DNA from: Cyathus striatus
Lineage: Eukaryota; Basidiomycota; Agaricomycetes; Agaricales; Nidulariaceae
DNA: 64,000 nucleotides
Reading direction: 5' to 3'
Assembly (NCBI GenBank): GCA_025738555.1
Contig: JAOVFP010000002.1
Coordinates: 5,766,001 to 5,830,000, forward strand
The notes beneath the pieces are model-generated. The model made no database searches and was not told where the DNA came from. It saw nothing but the letters and a program-made list of their open reading frames with translations. The translations under genes were made by a program, and so were the position numbers. Positions 25,594 through 38,402 of this stretch are shown here, one piece after another (the first letter of the stretch is position 1; each line of letters starts with the position of its first letter).

Positions 25594-28560
25594 ATAGTAC
25601 AAGGTCTGCAGTCATAGTATTGTATGTTGTACAAAATAGGAATCTGAATGTGCATGTGCTGTCACATGATGCTAATTTGCTAATTTGCATGTGAAATAGA
25701 CCCCTCCAGGCCCTAACCTAATTTTCATCTGTGAACCAGGCCATGAGACCTAATCCGCACTGCACTAGCCAACTTCCGCTTAACCAGCAACACCTATCTT
25801 GAGCATCAGCCCCCGTTGGGACTTGGTGGCCTGCCTTTCTGGTCTTTCAGCTTTGAATAACTTGTCTAAGTAGTTTCATTTTACCTATATAATGCTTATG
25901 TTCACTTGGAGTGTGTGTAACTGGGTGAGTCTCTCTTCTCAGAATGTTGAGTTGTACTCATGGACTTGGGTTTCAGTTGCGTAATAGGCAGATAGATCAT
26001 GGAACATTGCCTTAACATTTCAACTCGAATTTTGTCTCATTTAATTCTCCTTCTATAATTATGCAAGTATGATCAAGGACTCTATAATCACCAATAATAG
26101 AAATATTGAAACCTGTGGATGGCAAGGTGAATGTGTATGGCGGCCCCGGGTGTATGGTGCAAATCTTCTGTGGTGCAACTAGTAATATTATATCCTCAGG
26201 CATGTAACTGCTAACTAGATTAAAATACTCAGCAAATTATACCATTGCACTTGCTGTGAGCATGTCTTACTGAAGCTGATAATGATTGCACCCCAGACCA
26301 ACCACAGACACCCAACTGACACCAAAAGGTCACCAGTCCATTCTTGCAGGGAGCTGACTTTCAATTCCTCATATCTTGCTTTAGTCCCATCATCATTCCC
26401 TATCTTTTATACTGCCCCACCAGCCTTCTACCCCCCAAAGTCTTTCCACTTCCAAGGCCGCAGCCTCAGCACCAACTCTGGTGTCCTTTCTGTCCCATTC
26501 CCTTTGCAAAATTATTCCCAACTTCAAAAGCTCCTTTGCCCTTGTGGTTTCTCATTCTCTTCAGCTTCCTCGTCAAACTCGGTACTGCACCTTTCACCTC
26601 AAGTTAGCTCCCATACCTCATCGCTCAATCCTATATTTATATATTCTCTTGTATCTTGCTGCTGCTGCCTCTTACTGCTCCGCGACCATGTTCATCCCTG
26701 CCGAAGGTCTGGTTTGTGTTCTTTTTCTCTCCCAACTTCCAGTCCAGTTTGATGGAATTTCGCTTCCATCTGTGACTCCTGCTATTGATGATAGAAAATG
26801 TTTCATAGCAAATGCATTTGGGCACGCATCAAATATCATGAATGGCATCTTTGATTGTCAGCCTCCAATCACTGTTGAGATCCATCCCATAGTCTCTGTA
26901 ACAGGCAACCCTGCCATTGGTTCTATTGCACCTGCTCCCTCATCTACTCAAAACACTTACCTACTATCTATTCTGAGCTCTATTTCTACTGGCACTCCTT
27001 CCTCTCCTTCCTCATTCTTCATCAGGAAAAATCTAAATTGCCAAATTAACAAAATTACTTCAGAATTACTGTAATATTACCTGAGATATGCTAATATTAG
27101 AGAAATTAGTTCAGATAAGTGACATTAGCCAAATTACTTAACCCCCTCCCTTATTTGAGATAATATGGACAAGCTTAGGGAGGTATTAACACATACTAGC
27201 TTCTAATATTTAAATTTTAGATACATGTTGTTTCACATTAATGATTAGGCTGAAACTTGCTCAGTTTAAATAGTGCAATATAAGATTATTATTGTATTGG
27301 AGAAGTAAAACATACATAACATAGTCTAATTACAACACAACAACAATAAGGACATTATATGCTATCCCTCTCTACAACTAGCAGCACCTCTCACTCAATA
27401 TAACAGCATGATAAGCATATACTTCAAAGGCAGGATGCACTAGAGCAAGAGTGCAAGGGCAAGATAACAACGAAAAGATGAGCACAAGAGCAGGGGTGAG
27501 AGAACAAGAGTATGGGTGAGGGCTCAAGTGTGAGCACAAGCACAAAGGCAAGAGAACAATGAGAAGAAGGGCAAGAGGACAGGAGTGAGGGCAAGAGAGC
27601 AAGAGGAGGCACAAGGGCAAGATAGGGAAAGGACAAGGTAGACAAAGGATGCAAGAGCAAGAGGTTCAGAGGTTGAGTGCAAGATGATGAACACAATTGC
27701 AAGTGTGAGAGCAGAAGGGTGATGGAGCAAGGAAACAAGATGAGTGTGAGCGTGAGTGCAGTAAGGATAATGGAAGGACTTACACTTGACAAAACACAAG
27801 TCAAGATACACCCAAATTCTAGAGGTGCAAAGTCCCAGCACCCAGGACACAATGTTTGAGGAAGCTAGGAAGATGTCTTGAGGGAGCCAGGACAGGAGAG
27901 CAACTCGGATAGCAAAGGAATGGCAGAAAGGAAGGGGTGGAAGGTGAGAGGGGGAAGCAAGGAAAAAGTTGAAGTCGAATGAGTTGAAAGAGTTGAATGT
28001 ATTGTGTCAGTGACGTGAAATGAGTCATGTGATAATTACATCAGCTTCCCAATGATCTGATTGGCTGGCAACTCTTTGGCTAAACATTTTTCGGCTCAAC
28101 ATCAATGGCAGCTGTTGCATTAGCAGCTCCAGCTATTTAAATCTGTTGCAACTTACAATCTCGTTTTGAGCTTTGCAATTTCATTTTTTATTACAAGTAG
28201 GCTTACATAGATTGATAACTTATTGATTATTGTCACTTTTTAAGCAATTTGTAAGTGTATTTTTATGTGTTGAAACCATTAGAATTATATATGAGTTATG
28301 ATGTGTATGTAATACTTACAAAACTCATGTAGATACATGCTATGTACAACTCAGATATAGTAAAAATGTAAATAAGTACTGAATTCAACTGCTCTAAACA
28401 GGTTTGAATAAAATGTATACACATTACTTGTTGATTGCATGTACTGAAATAAATGATATTTAGTTATTACTAGTTGCAATTAGTTACTGCTGGTAACTTA
28501 TTTTAACTTATTAAAGCTTACTTGCACCATATCAGTGAATATAAGGCCATATAAGCAAAG
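25594..28560. other. CpG-poor transposon-derived intergenic DNA
   Basis: No intact gene. Overlapping frames at 26282-27074 encode Ser/Pro-rich peptides without a domain. The stretch 26281-26580 holds a single CG dinucleotide. 27425-27990 is a purine-rich tract described separately. 28100-28560 is A/T-rich with no feature. Confidence 0.45.
27425..27990 (+). repeat. Purine-rich low-complexity tract
   Basis: The plus strand is dominated by A and G, with variations of AGAGCAAGAG and GGGCAAGA. T is scarce over about 560 bp. It looks like a degenerate minisatellite. The long minus-strand frames across it are Leu/Ser/Pro-rich by-products of this bias. Confidence 0.6.
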
Positions 28561-28718
28561 ATTAGAGGTAATTAGGTAATGGGTACCCTTTATTATACTA
28601 ATCTTGCTAATTTGGCACCTGAGGTTTTGCTGATGTTTTCTTCCAGCCTATCATCCACTCCAACCTCAATCCCTCCACCTGTTTCACCTCTGCTTCATCC
28701 TATGTCAACAAATGCCTA

Positions 28719-29473
28719 TGTTATATCTGTGTCTGGATACATCATGCTGACATTCCCATGTGACCTTCTAACATACCCGGTCTGTTCCCAGAACGTACCT
28801 GCTTCGGGTTTACACTTCCTGACATTCCCGCCTGGGAACGTACCCGGAACCCATTGGGTTTTCTATTGGATACTTCAGATACGTAGTTTCTCTTATGATG
28901 GCCTCACCACGTCATTATACCATTACTCCTCTCTTCCATTCTCACTTGTACGTTTCATTATGGTCAATGTAGTTTAGTTTCTTATTCTTCATTCTGAGTG
29001 CGTCATTTGCGCCACTACTCCTCTTTGCCCAGTCTTTATTTTGTTTACTTACACTCAGTATTCTGTCTCCGGATTAGTATCTACGTCTTACTAGTACATA
29101 TAAATAGTCTTCCAAATGTACTAGGTAGTCTTCAGTATTTGTATCAACTCTGTACACTTTCTTCCTACTCTAAGTTCCGAAACCCACTCCGGGTTTTCCT
29201 TCAGGTTTCTCTCCCACTGCCTAGTGTAGTGGTGAAGCCCTCTCTTATACTCTGGAATGTCTTCCTCTGTTGAATATTGTCTCCCTTGAAATAAGAACCA
29301 TTCCCTGGGGATATCCAGGTGGCGCAGCACATACGCTGAAGCCACGGTTCACTTCCACACTTCTGCTCTCATTCCTGTACCCATACTCACTTCGGGTTTC
29401 CATTATAGTTCTCTGATGCCCTCCGGGTGTCTTCACATTTGTTTCCCAGTAGGAAGGGAATTGGTACGTAACA
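28719..29473. mobile_element. Solo LTR, copy 2 (755 bp), CpG-decayed
   Basis: Starts TGTTATATCTG, ends GGTACGTAACA and is flanked by a perfect 5-bp duplication GCCTA at 28714-28718 and 29474-29478. It is the same family as 24824-25588. Most differences seen by eye are C-to-T or G-to-A relative to copy 1, largely at CpG sites (for example CATCGTGCCGACG there, CATCATGCTGACA here), so this copy has decayed more. Confidence 0.88.
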
Positions 29474-29687
29474 GCCTATTCATTCATTGTCGCCGCTATA
29501 TTTTTATCAGTAATATGTGGCATTCTAGAAACTGTATTAGTGCCACTGCTGTCATCAAAATGCAGGAATGCACTATTCAGCACTGCTATTCACATCAAGG
29601 AGTATTGTGACAGCAAACATGAAAATGTGGATGTGGAGAAATGTCTTTGGGTTATACCAGCTTGGATTTATTAGATGTAGCAAAGTG

Positions 29688-29760
29688 ACCACACCAGGGT
29701 TTGAACCTGGGACCTATCTGATAGTTTCAGAGTGCTCTAACCAACTGAGCTATATGGTCT
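29688..29760 (-). tRNA. tRNA-like sequence, probably a pseudogene
   Basis: The minus strand folds as a cloverleaf: 7-bp acceptor GACCATA with TGTGGTC, D arm GCTCAGTTGGTTAGAGC, T arm with GGTTCAAACCC. The anticodon loop reads AAACTAT, which lacks the invariant U33, and the outer anticodon-stem pair is C-T. I therefore read it as a decayed tRNA gene or tRNA-derived repeat, not a working tRNA. No poly(A) tail or target duplication was seen. Confidence 0.5.
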
Positions 29761-30280
29761 TGTTCAATTGAAAGTTGGGATGTATTATATATACTCCAAG
29801 GACCAAGTGTGTTATTCCAGCCAAGAGCCTCTGTGTGTTACTGGGTAGGCTATATGGAATACTCAGGGACTCTACCTGTCACATGACTAACACATCATCA
29901 TGCAACAGGATTCTGCCAACAGAAGATCGAACACCAGTTAATGGACATGTTGTCATCACGTTCATCAGGACACATTACAATATGTCTGTCGTCTTGTGGA
30001 TTCCACCAGCAGAGGAAGTTGAAACAGTACTAGCTTATTGTTGACTATTTGGCAGCAGGACAAGCTCTAGGCAACACTCATATCAGTACATTCCTGTTGA
30101 GTCCATTGAGTGACTCCATGATACATCTGATTTTGCTCTATTGCAGATTATTGTGATCTTATATTTCTTAGTGGCTATCAGGTACTTCCTGATCATTCTT
30201 GATGCCAATCTTCCTGCTGCTTCATGTTCAATTCTGACTTCTGCTAGGCTTTCAATTTGCCCAGCCACTGAGAATGATGC

Positions 30281-31142
30281 TTGGATTCCTCTGATAACTT
30301 TGAGGAATTGTCTGATGATGTTGACACATCACTGTGGATAGTGCCTTACACTGTATCCTCTTCAACACAGTCAAGAAGCCTTGTGTCCTCTCCAGTTGAG
30401 CTTCCTCCTGAGTTGGTGTCTGATAAGCATGAGTCAATCTACTCTGCTGTTGACCTTTCCACATCAAGTTGTCCCTCCACAACTGCATGTTCTGAACCAG
30501 CCCATCCTTCACAAGACAAAGAGCTTTGTATCCCTCATTACCACCACTCTTCTGTAGGATCATTTGAGTCATGTAAATCATCTCAGATGGACTCCTCCAA
30601 GTCTGGTTTATACTCTGCTATTGAGGCAGTGAGCTTCTCTCCCTCTTTTTCCAGTGGCTTAGGGGATGAATTCTGGAATCTTATTACATCCTCAAGTACA
30701 CCACTCCACCTTCATCTCTGGTTATCATTGCAGCACCAGAGAAAGAATTGATACCTCAAAGTTCGAAAGATAGCAAGGGATATGACCCTGACAAATCCAG
30801 CTGATGATGACAATGCTCTTTCATCTATATTATCAGAGCCTGGGCAGGAGTCGATCCACCAAGATGAGCACACATCTGAGCACTCCTCCTTCTTTCTCCA
30901 GTGGCTCAGTGGATGAATTTCAGAAGTCTTACTACATCCTTGAGTATTTTAGTACTCTGCCTTTGTCCCTGGTTATCATCACAGCACCGGAGGAAGAATC
31001 ATTGCCTCCAAGTTTGAAAGATAGTGAGGTATACACCCCCAACAATCCAGCTGATGATGACAATGCTCTTTCATCCATATTATCTGAGCCTGGGCAGGAG
31101 TCAATTGACCAAGATGAGCATGCATCTGGACTAAAAATATAA
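30281..31142 (+). repeat. Decayed Ser/Asp/Glu-rich coding repeat array
   Basis: Two and a half copies of a roughly 250-bp unit. The block CTGATGATGACAATGCTCTT occurs at 30801 and 31051 (period 250 bp), and a more diverged copy starts near 30635. The unit encodes DDNALSSILSEPGQES then a Ser/acidic stretch and YYILEYFST. A 2-bp deletion relative to the copy at 62.9 kb breaks the frame, so this array is not translatable as one protein. Upstream, 30281-30750 is an open Ser-rich frame that may be its former N-terminal side. Confidence 0.6.
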
Positions 31143-31571
31143 ACAGAATTTCAAGATTTAAGAACTTCATAGCATTGAACACCAGTGTTTCCAAGCTCAC
31201 TGCACTATGTGCACTATGCAGTCCCTATTATAACTCTGCACTGATTTAATATTTAAGCTGCAAAGTAGTAATGGCAACTCTTAGTCCCAGCTCAGCCTTC
31301 TTCAACATTCCAATCTTGTTTGAAATGGAACAAGGTCAATTAATTAAATAGGATGCTAATAAAGTTGAGATGATAAATGCAACCAAGACAAGAATTGCAC
31401 AAAAGATATGGAGTTTACTCAACATTATGTAGTATAGTGTATCTCCATTGAGTTCAATGCCTACTGCACCACACAGGCTTGTATACCAATCAATGGGTTT
31501 AATGTAAATTATTCCAAACTCACTTCGAGGAAGTGCCTACCAGAAGAAGTGAATGTAAGATATGAGATGAA

Positions 31572-31813
31572 AGGGGCACAATGGCCTAGCAGTTCCATGT
31601 GCCTACTCCTGGTCCAATCCCAGGAGACTGAGGGTTCAATTCCCTGCCCCTGCACCCAACCAGCACCACTTTAGACCTTGGTTGATTCTGCTGCTACCTC
31701 TTACTCTTAGGCCTACAGGGTCTCTTTGACTAACCAGATACAACTATTCAACCTTGTTGAAAACAGAATGTCCTGTGTTAAATCACAAGGTTCCACCAAA
31801 AAAAAAAGAAAAA
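31572..31813 (+). mobile_element. tRNA-derived SINE with target duplication
   Basis: The head (about 31573-31650) is tRNA-like: GGGGCA pairs with TGCCCC, an A-box-like TGGCCTAGCAG and a B-box GGTTCAATTCC are present, and a 7-bp hairpin stem CTCCTGG/CCAGGAG lies between. A ~140-bp unrelated body follows, then an A-rich tail (31797-31815). A 15-bp direct repeat flanks it: AAGATATGAGATGAA at 31557-31571 and AAGATACGAGATGAA at 31814-31828, differing at one CpG-type C/T site. Tail plus long target duplication indicate LINE-mediated insertion. Confidence 0.82.
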
Positions 31814-32615
31814 AAGATACGAGATGAACCAGATCAAGGTCCTGATAAAAATTGCTCAAGATTACTAAAGTGGATTAAGTACTACATATAATTCTTAGTA
31901 AATACCCAGACATTAAGTGCTAGTATACACTATTGTTATTAAAGTCAAATAATACATGGCCCCCACTATCCTGGTGTTTTATTATGCACCAGCTTGGTTC
32001 AATCTCTGTTCCCCATCAATTCCGAAGCCATCGCAAATCAGTTTGATGAGTGTGATGAACACATGTATGATGCCAAACAGGACAGACTAAACGACAGGCC
32101 AAAGGACATCTGGAACTGGACAGCCAAAAGCCCGCTGTGTGAGTGCTTAGATTCAGCTCTTTTAGCATGTGATCATGTATTGGTTTGTTCTGCTCTGCTT
32201 CAAATTCCTCGCCTTTGAACTTTGAGAATTCTCTGTGGTTACTACTGGATCATTTCAACCTATTGTTCATTGATTTTGGGCATGACTGAAATTTTTAGTT
32301 CATTGTTCTGTTCGAGGTCCAATTTACTGCATGACATCAAAGAAATTTGTTCATCCCCACAATGGCAAAATTTTTACTATATTAATTTCAGTAATTGTCA
32401 AACACATTGTACTTACACTAATTTGAATAACAATGAGTTTTGAACAATGAAGTGTTATTGGTTTCAGAAAACAATGCCTTATATTGGTGTCATATAAATA
32501 TTAGACCACACATATCAGACTGCAGTATTGAGGTGAGTGCATTACCCTGTAGCTATTTGGACAATAGCATTCTAACTTCATTGGATGGATTAGACAGTTC
32601 CAAGTCCTGACAAAT

Positions 32616-35600
32616 ATGCCTTCAAACTTCGAAATTCCTCCAGCTATATCCCATTTACTTTTGCCTAGTGCAATGATGACAATACAGCAATTTCTCAAGT
32701 TTCCCTTTCCAGCCCAGGATATGAATATTACTCTTCAGAAAATATTTCCTACTGAATTTGTTAGCGATGATTCTCCTATCCAAGATGATTTATTGGATGT
32801 CAATTCACTGAAAGCATATCCTCTACCTTCAAGTGATATTATTGATAGTTTAATGAATTCAGCACCATTGTCAGTTTGATTTGCCAGCCATCTGGACCCT
32901 GTGATTGCTGCAATACATTACCCACCTTGGATACTTTTCTACTGGTGCAGAGCTTCGCAAAATTTGATCTTGAAGAGAAAGTGGACATGAGCTGAGTCAT
33001 TTCTTTTGAAACATAGGGGTTCCCAAGGATCATCAGATAGATATATTATATGCAGTGGGAGTATCAGTGGATTTACAAACAGTCTCATTGACTCCTTAAC
33101 AACATACCTGTCACAAGCATGGTTTTACAGCAATCACATATCACAGCAACTTGAACTTCTTTGGGTTGATCTGTCAAGATCTGGTTCATCATATGAAATA
33201 CTTGATGATTTCTTCTTTGTCTTACTGCAACAGTCATACCAAAATCGAAGCTCAGAGCTTTACTCTGCAGGGAGAGAGGAGTTGCCAGTACCAATGGACA
33301 ATTGGGTTGGAAATTGCTTCAGATTATGCAAGATAGTGTGTGGTATAGCAAACATTGATAACCAACATTGGGTTGCCATTGCAATTGATGCTGAGAGGAA
33401 GGTTATACTCTATGGTGATTCACTTGGTGGTTGTAATCTTGAATTAATTGATGTGCTCAAGTGGTGGATGAAGATACATACTGAAACTGATTTCAATTTA
33501 TGCACTATGCCTATAACTCAACAGATTGATGAATTTTCCTGTGGAGTATTTGCACTGAATGCTATTCATGCATTTCTATTGCTAGATGTTGCTCTCCTAC
33601 CTAGAAATGAGGCCATTATGGAATGTGTGCAGATGTTTATACAAATAGTGAAGTGGCATATGAACAATGTGAGTAAAATATGTTACTGGTGTGCATTATA
33701 TCTGATTTTTGAAATATATTAGTGGCTAGAATGAACAGATGAAGAAATGGATGTAAATTGGGTATCTCCAGTGAAATCACTGCCAGCTATCAATGTCAAT
33801 GACTTGGAAGTGCACTTGCCATTATTAGATGTGCCATTGAGTCCAAGTTTTCCAGCAACATCAAGCACTATTGTTGTTCCATCTTTATTAGGCAAACAAA
33901 AAAAGATCGAGGGAAACCTTGGACCAAGTGATATCCATCAGTACTTTGTTCAAAACCCAAGTGAAGAAAGGAAAAAGGCTGATCTCAAGTGAATGTGAGC
34001 AGAATCAGCAGTAAATAATGTGAAGTGGAAAGCTCTGAAAGTTGCAGCTGACAATGCATCTCTACAACACAAATGAGAATTGGGAGCTAAAAGGAAGAGG
34101 CATGAATGTTTTCAAAAGCTTGAGAGCAAGATTAAGGCTGGTAAAAGAGATATTTTAGGGGAAAAGGTGCCTGTAAGTCAAACTTCAATGATAATTGCAC
34201 TGTAACATGATTGACTAACCTTGTCTAAGAAGACTACTGGATTACAGCCTCACCCTAGTGTTGAAAAGAGTATTAGTATTACTGAAGCATCAAGACCATA
34301 TAGAGCTTTTAAGGAAGATCTTTGTAACAAAGCTGAAGGAACAGTTGGTAGACCTAGAAAATCTGAAAATGTGTATAAACTTGCAAAATACATGAACTGG
34401 ACACATCCTTTGGTATGGATCCACATCAATGAAGCTGCTCAAAAGGTTGGGTATGGAATGAGTCAACCAGCAATTGTAAAGGAGCTGCAGAAAACTCACA
34501 TTGCTCTTTTCAACAAACTTACACCTCAAGTTGTTGGGTGGTGGATAGAACATGCAGGTGAGAGGGCTAGATGGAGTGATGAAACACTGTTGCATGTGGC
34601 TAAAGGTAACAGTCCAGGTGGTATGACAACAAGAGTCAGAGTACTTGTGTGTGAAATATTCTATACTCTTGGTTATGTACTAACTAAATCGTGTAGATTC
34701 AATATCCTGAAGCTGCAAAGGAAATCTTGAGATATCTCAATGATCTGTGACAGTCAGCTATTCCACTTACTTTGCTATCAATTCAGAGCATTATTATTGC
34801 CCAACTTAACCATATGGCTCTGCAAATTTTCAAAACTCCTTCTAAAGATGGCTTACTTTTTACTTGCTCAGAAAGTTTTATTTTAAAATTTCTTCACTGT
34901 GCTTTAGGATGGTCTTTATGGCAATCAACTTGTGCTGGGTGAAAAATTCCAAAAAATGCTGATGAAATTCTGCTAAAGGCATTTTTGCACATAGCCCACA
35001 CAATTAAAGATTATGACATAAATTCTCCAGCATTGATCATTAACAGAGACCAGACACAAGTTATTCTTTCACCAGGGAGTAGTCTGACATATGCACCAAC
35101 GGGCTCAAACCAAGTGGCTACAATTGGAACAGAAGACAAGTGTGCATTCACAACATTTGTCAATGTTACTGCTGATGGTCACATGCTACCTTTGCAGTCA
35201 ATATATCAAGGTGCAATGAAACGGTCACTTCCATCTGCAACAGCTAAGTGTATGGATGAAGCCAATAAACTAGGTTTCTTATTTGAAGAATCAAAAATAG
35301 ATACATACTGGTCAACCCAAGAGACTATGTGTCACTTTGTTACTGTGATTCTTGCACCTTACTATGCAATGACTCGAGCTAAACTTGGGCTTCCTCTTGA
35401 CCAAATGGTGCTTTGGTTGATTGATTGTTGGTCAGTACATCAATCCAAGGAATTTTTGGAGTGAATGCATATCTTCCACCCATCAATTATTGTATTATTT
35501 ATTCCAGCAGGATTAACTGGTCTCTTTCAGCCTTGTGATGTAGGGATTAACTATGTGTTCAAACACATTATAAAGCAAGCTGTGCACCAAGATCTTGTTG

Positions 35601-36543
35601 AAGAGGTACTTGCCCAACTGAAGAATGGAATTCCAAGTGATTGTATTATTATCAATACTCAACTAAAGGTTTTGTGAGACTGGACAGTTAGCTGGCTTGT
35701 CTCTGCATTTGAGAAGCTCAAATTTCAATAAGCCAGAAATAATTCAAAATGTGTGTGGCGATATTTAAATTCTATTTCTATTACTGTAACAATCAAATCA
35801 ATTCGTCTGTCATGCATCACACACCCTTTTGACGAGACGAAATTCGGTGCTTGTCATGCGTCATGTTCAAAAATGACAAAGGTTTCAAATGGTCACGCAA
35901 AGCTGCAGGTTCAAAATTTTTTTTTGCAGTGGTCAAACTTGGTATTTGGACTTAAATTAACCTAAAAAAAAATCTTTTACCAGTCCAAGTAGTGAAAGTG
36001 ACAAAAAATTTTGGTGCATCACACAGGATCTACCAAAGTGATGAACTGATTTGATGGTTTGGTGTGTCATGCACTCAGAGGGGTGACAAATTGATTTGAT
36101 CAATACAGTACACTGAAATTGTTACATAGGCATGGAAATGTTGTCATGCTAGCGATTTTAATCTGTCTTGGGAAAGTTTGACTTGCAAAGAGGCCCGTGA
36201 CATTTTGCGTAGCCTCCATGTTGATGACCCCGAGTTTTTTGAAGAGCTTAAGCAGTCAAGATCAGCTGAAGAACCAACACTTACAGTTCAAGATAAAATC
36301 ACATCTGATTCTAATGACAGTGAGCAAATAGTCAAAAATGGAGAATTCATTTCAAATGAGTGTTTTCCATCGGATTCCACTGTAGCTGTTGAAGCTATTA
36401 TTGATCATCTTCAAGAATCTACTGATCACCACTCTTTCTCTGGAATAGAGCTTGCAACCGATGCAGAGAGTGTACTTATTGAAGTAGTGGATGGTTTGCT
36501 TACTGATGCAACTCCAGACTCAGAGCTTGGGCGAGGACAATGA
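32616..36543 (+). pseudogene. Ulp1-like protease fused to DDE transposase, broken
   Basis: A transposon gene typical of Agaricomycetes. The first part (to 33722) is a C48/Ulp1-type cysteine protease with the triad visible: His in NQHWVAIAID (about 33365), Asp in LYGDSLGG (about 33415), Cys in DEFSCGVFALN (about 33540). The second part is a DDE endonuclease: TPQVVGWWIEHAGERARW, INRDQTQVILSPGS (first Asp, about 35045), LIDCWSVHQSKEF (second Asp, about 35420), GLTGLFQPCDVGIN, and a C-terminal DFNLSWESLTCKEARDIL. Stops at 32877, 32988, about 34747 and 35675 are all TGA. A frameshift lies near 35725. The intron 35751-36129 has swallowed a MITE; splicing it restores IIQNAWKCCHASDF. 33301-33600 contains no CpG at all. 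Not functional in this form. Confidence 0.8.
35784..36108. mobile_element. Tc1/mariner-type MITE, copy 2 (325 bp), inside an intron
   Basis: Inverted ends start CTGTA then ATCAAATCAATT(C/T)GTC on both sides, flanked by TA at 35782-35783 and 36109-36110. It shares end and subterminal sequence with the element at 24331-24715. It lies inside the 35751-36129 intron of the DDE pseudogene, so it did not itself break the coding sequence. Confidence 0.75.
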
Positions 36544-38056
36544 AAAAAATTCAGAAACATTATGTATTCTACTACAACTTGGGAGGAACATTGAAAACTA
36601 TAACACTACATCACTGCGCTTACATGTAGCTTAAAAATATGTGTGTTTTAGCAGAATTTTGGCCTAATATTACTTTCCCTGTACCTTTGTTCGATCCTCC
36701 TGAGGACGCATGACATTGCTTGAAATTGTTCTGTTCGAAATCACTATGTGACACGTGACCCTCAGTAAATACGAAAAATCATGCAATATCATGTCTATGA
36801 CATGCAGTGGGCATGCATGCCTGGTACATGATGGGAGGCACTTTTTTGGGTCATGTATCAGGCATTTGAATATCATCTGAGCAACAGCTAAGGATCATCT
36901 GAATGACTTCAGTTCATAGTGCAATTTAAAACTATTAGGCATCTATAAGTCATGTGTAGAATATGTAGGCAACATGTCTAGATCATTTTTTCGACATATA
37001 CAGCTCATCTTGTAGACATGTGAAGCTTATCTTATAGGCATGCATAAGCTCATCACAAGGACATGGTATTCTATTTAGTCAGTATCTACATAGTTTACAT
37101 AACTACAAGACATTAATTATATCTAATAGGTCTTCTCCTTCCTACTGTTGTCGCAGATTTTAGTGCACTCAACATTAGGCAATCAGTAAGAAAACACGAA
37201 TCAATAAAGAGGTTGAACATACTTTCAGGCACATGTGTTTCCTCAAGTCAAAGCCATTAGCAAACAGAACTAAGTGAGTGGATCAGAATTCTAAACCATA
37301 TATGTGCTTGAAATGAAAACTTACCTGAAAGGGCTTCAATCAAGTAGCGTGCCTCAATCGATTGTTGCGCTGGCAGTGTCCTTAGGGGATTTTCTTTGAA
37401 GGCTTGACAGAGTGAAATATGAAGCATATTAATGTCACGTACAAATAGCCCCATCCTCCCAACTTGAATTCCCCACACTTGACCTATCCCCACTCCTGCC
37501 TTTCCTGTGCTTGGTTGAGAAGCAGATCACCACTATGTAGCACTACAGATGCATAACATCGTAAGTTGGAGGCCAGAGAGAGAGGGCAAGAGAGATCCAG
37601 GACAGTCAAACGATTTGGAGGCAAGGAAGAATGGGGTGGTGGAGGTTGCGTTTGGATTGGTAAGAGCGGCTTACCCACCTACATAAGTAAAGGGACTTAT
37701 TTGTACAGTAAACAAAACACTTATCACACTCAGCTAATTCATTTTGTCTTGTCTTGTTCGCCTCAGCCTTACATAAGGCCAACTTGAAGTGATGAAGTAT
37801 TACTTCTTTAATTCGATTCAATCAAAGAGGAATACTTACTTGTATTTAAAGTGTGCTATGCAGGTAAATACGAGCTACTAACATCTTCATTCAGCATTAA
37901 GGTTGAGTATTTAGCAACATTTACAAATGAAAAGTTAGCGACTCAGCGATATTTACTACTGTAGTTGAACTTCAATTAAGCGCTAAGGTGAGATTTGTAT
38001 GAGTGAAGCTTTCAGGGTAAGTTATAACATGGAAGTGAACATGCATGGAATACTTA
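36544..38056. other. Intergenic region with one orphan exon
   Basis: Mostly A/T-rich with GACATG-type short repeats around 36740-37070. On the minus strand 37325-37446 looks like a real exon (INMLHISLCQAFKENPLRTL then IEARYLIEALSG) ending at a GTAAGT donor. I do not recognise the protein and found no partner exons. Confidence 0.35.
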
Positions 38057-38256
38057 GACAATAGCACTGTAGGCACCGCCATCTGACCCGCGGGAAGGGC
38101 CTTCAGGGGGTATTACTCAACCAAAAGAAATGGCCTCAAGGGGGCCCTTCCCTGTAGGTTACTTAAAGTTCATACCTGCTAAATCCATATTAGGAATGGA
38201 TCGGGCGGTACATCTATGCTGAATGTGTTCATTGTAAGTTTCAACTTCCCAGCGAA

Positions 38257-38402
38257 GAACTTCCTGGCATCCTAGGAACTTTTTGAGGAAGTTCCCCAGC
38301 GTACTACTTCTTTCGCATACTTACACCTGAACTTCCCGGCATCCTAGAAACTTTTTGAGGAAGTTCTTTAGTGTACTACTACTAGAACTTCCCGGCATTC
38401 AG
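38257..38402. repeat. Left subterminal fold-back repeats
   Basis: A 38-bp unit that begins GAACTTCC and ends GGAAGTTC (so it can form a hairpin) occurs at 38257-38294 and 38329-38366, with a truncated third copy at 38385-38402. Related CCTAGGAACTT and TTCCCCAGCG blocks occur in inverse orientation at 55190-55345, near the other end of the proposed transposon. Confidence 0.65.

Noticed and set aside
27378..27852. Long minus-strand Leu/Ser-rich frames suggesting membrane proteins
   Set aside because: They are a by-product of the purine-rich tract on the other strand.
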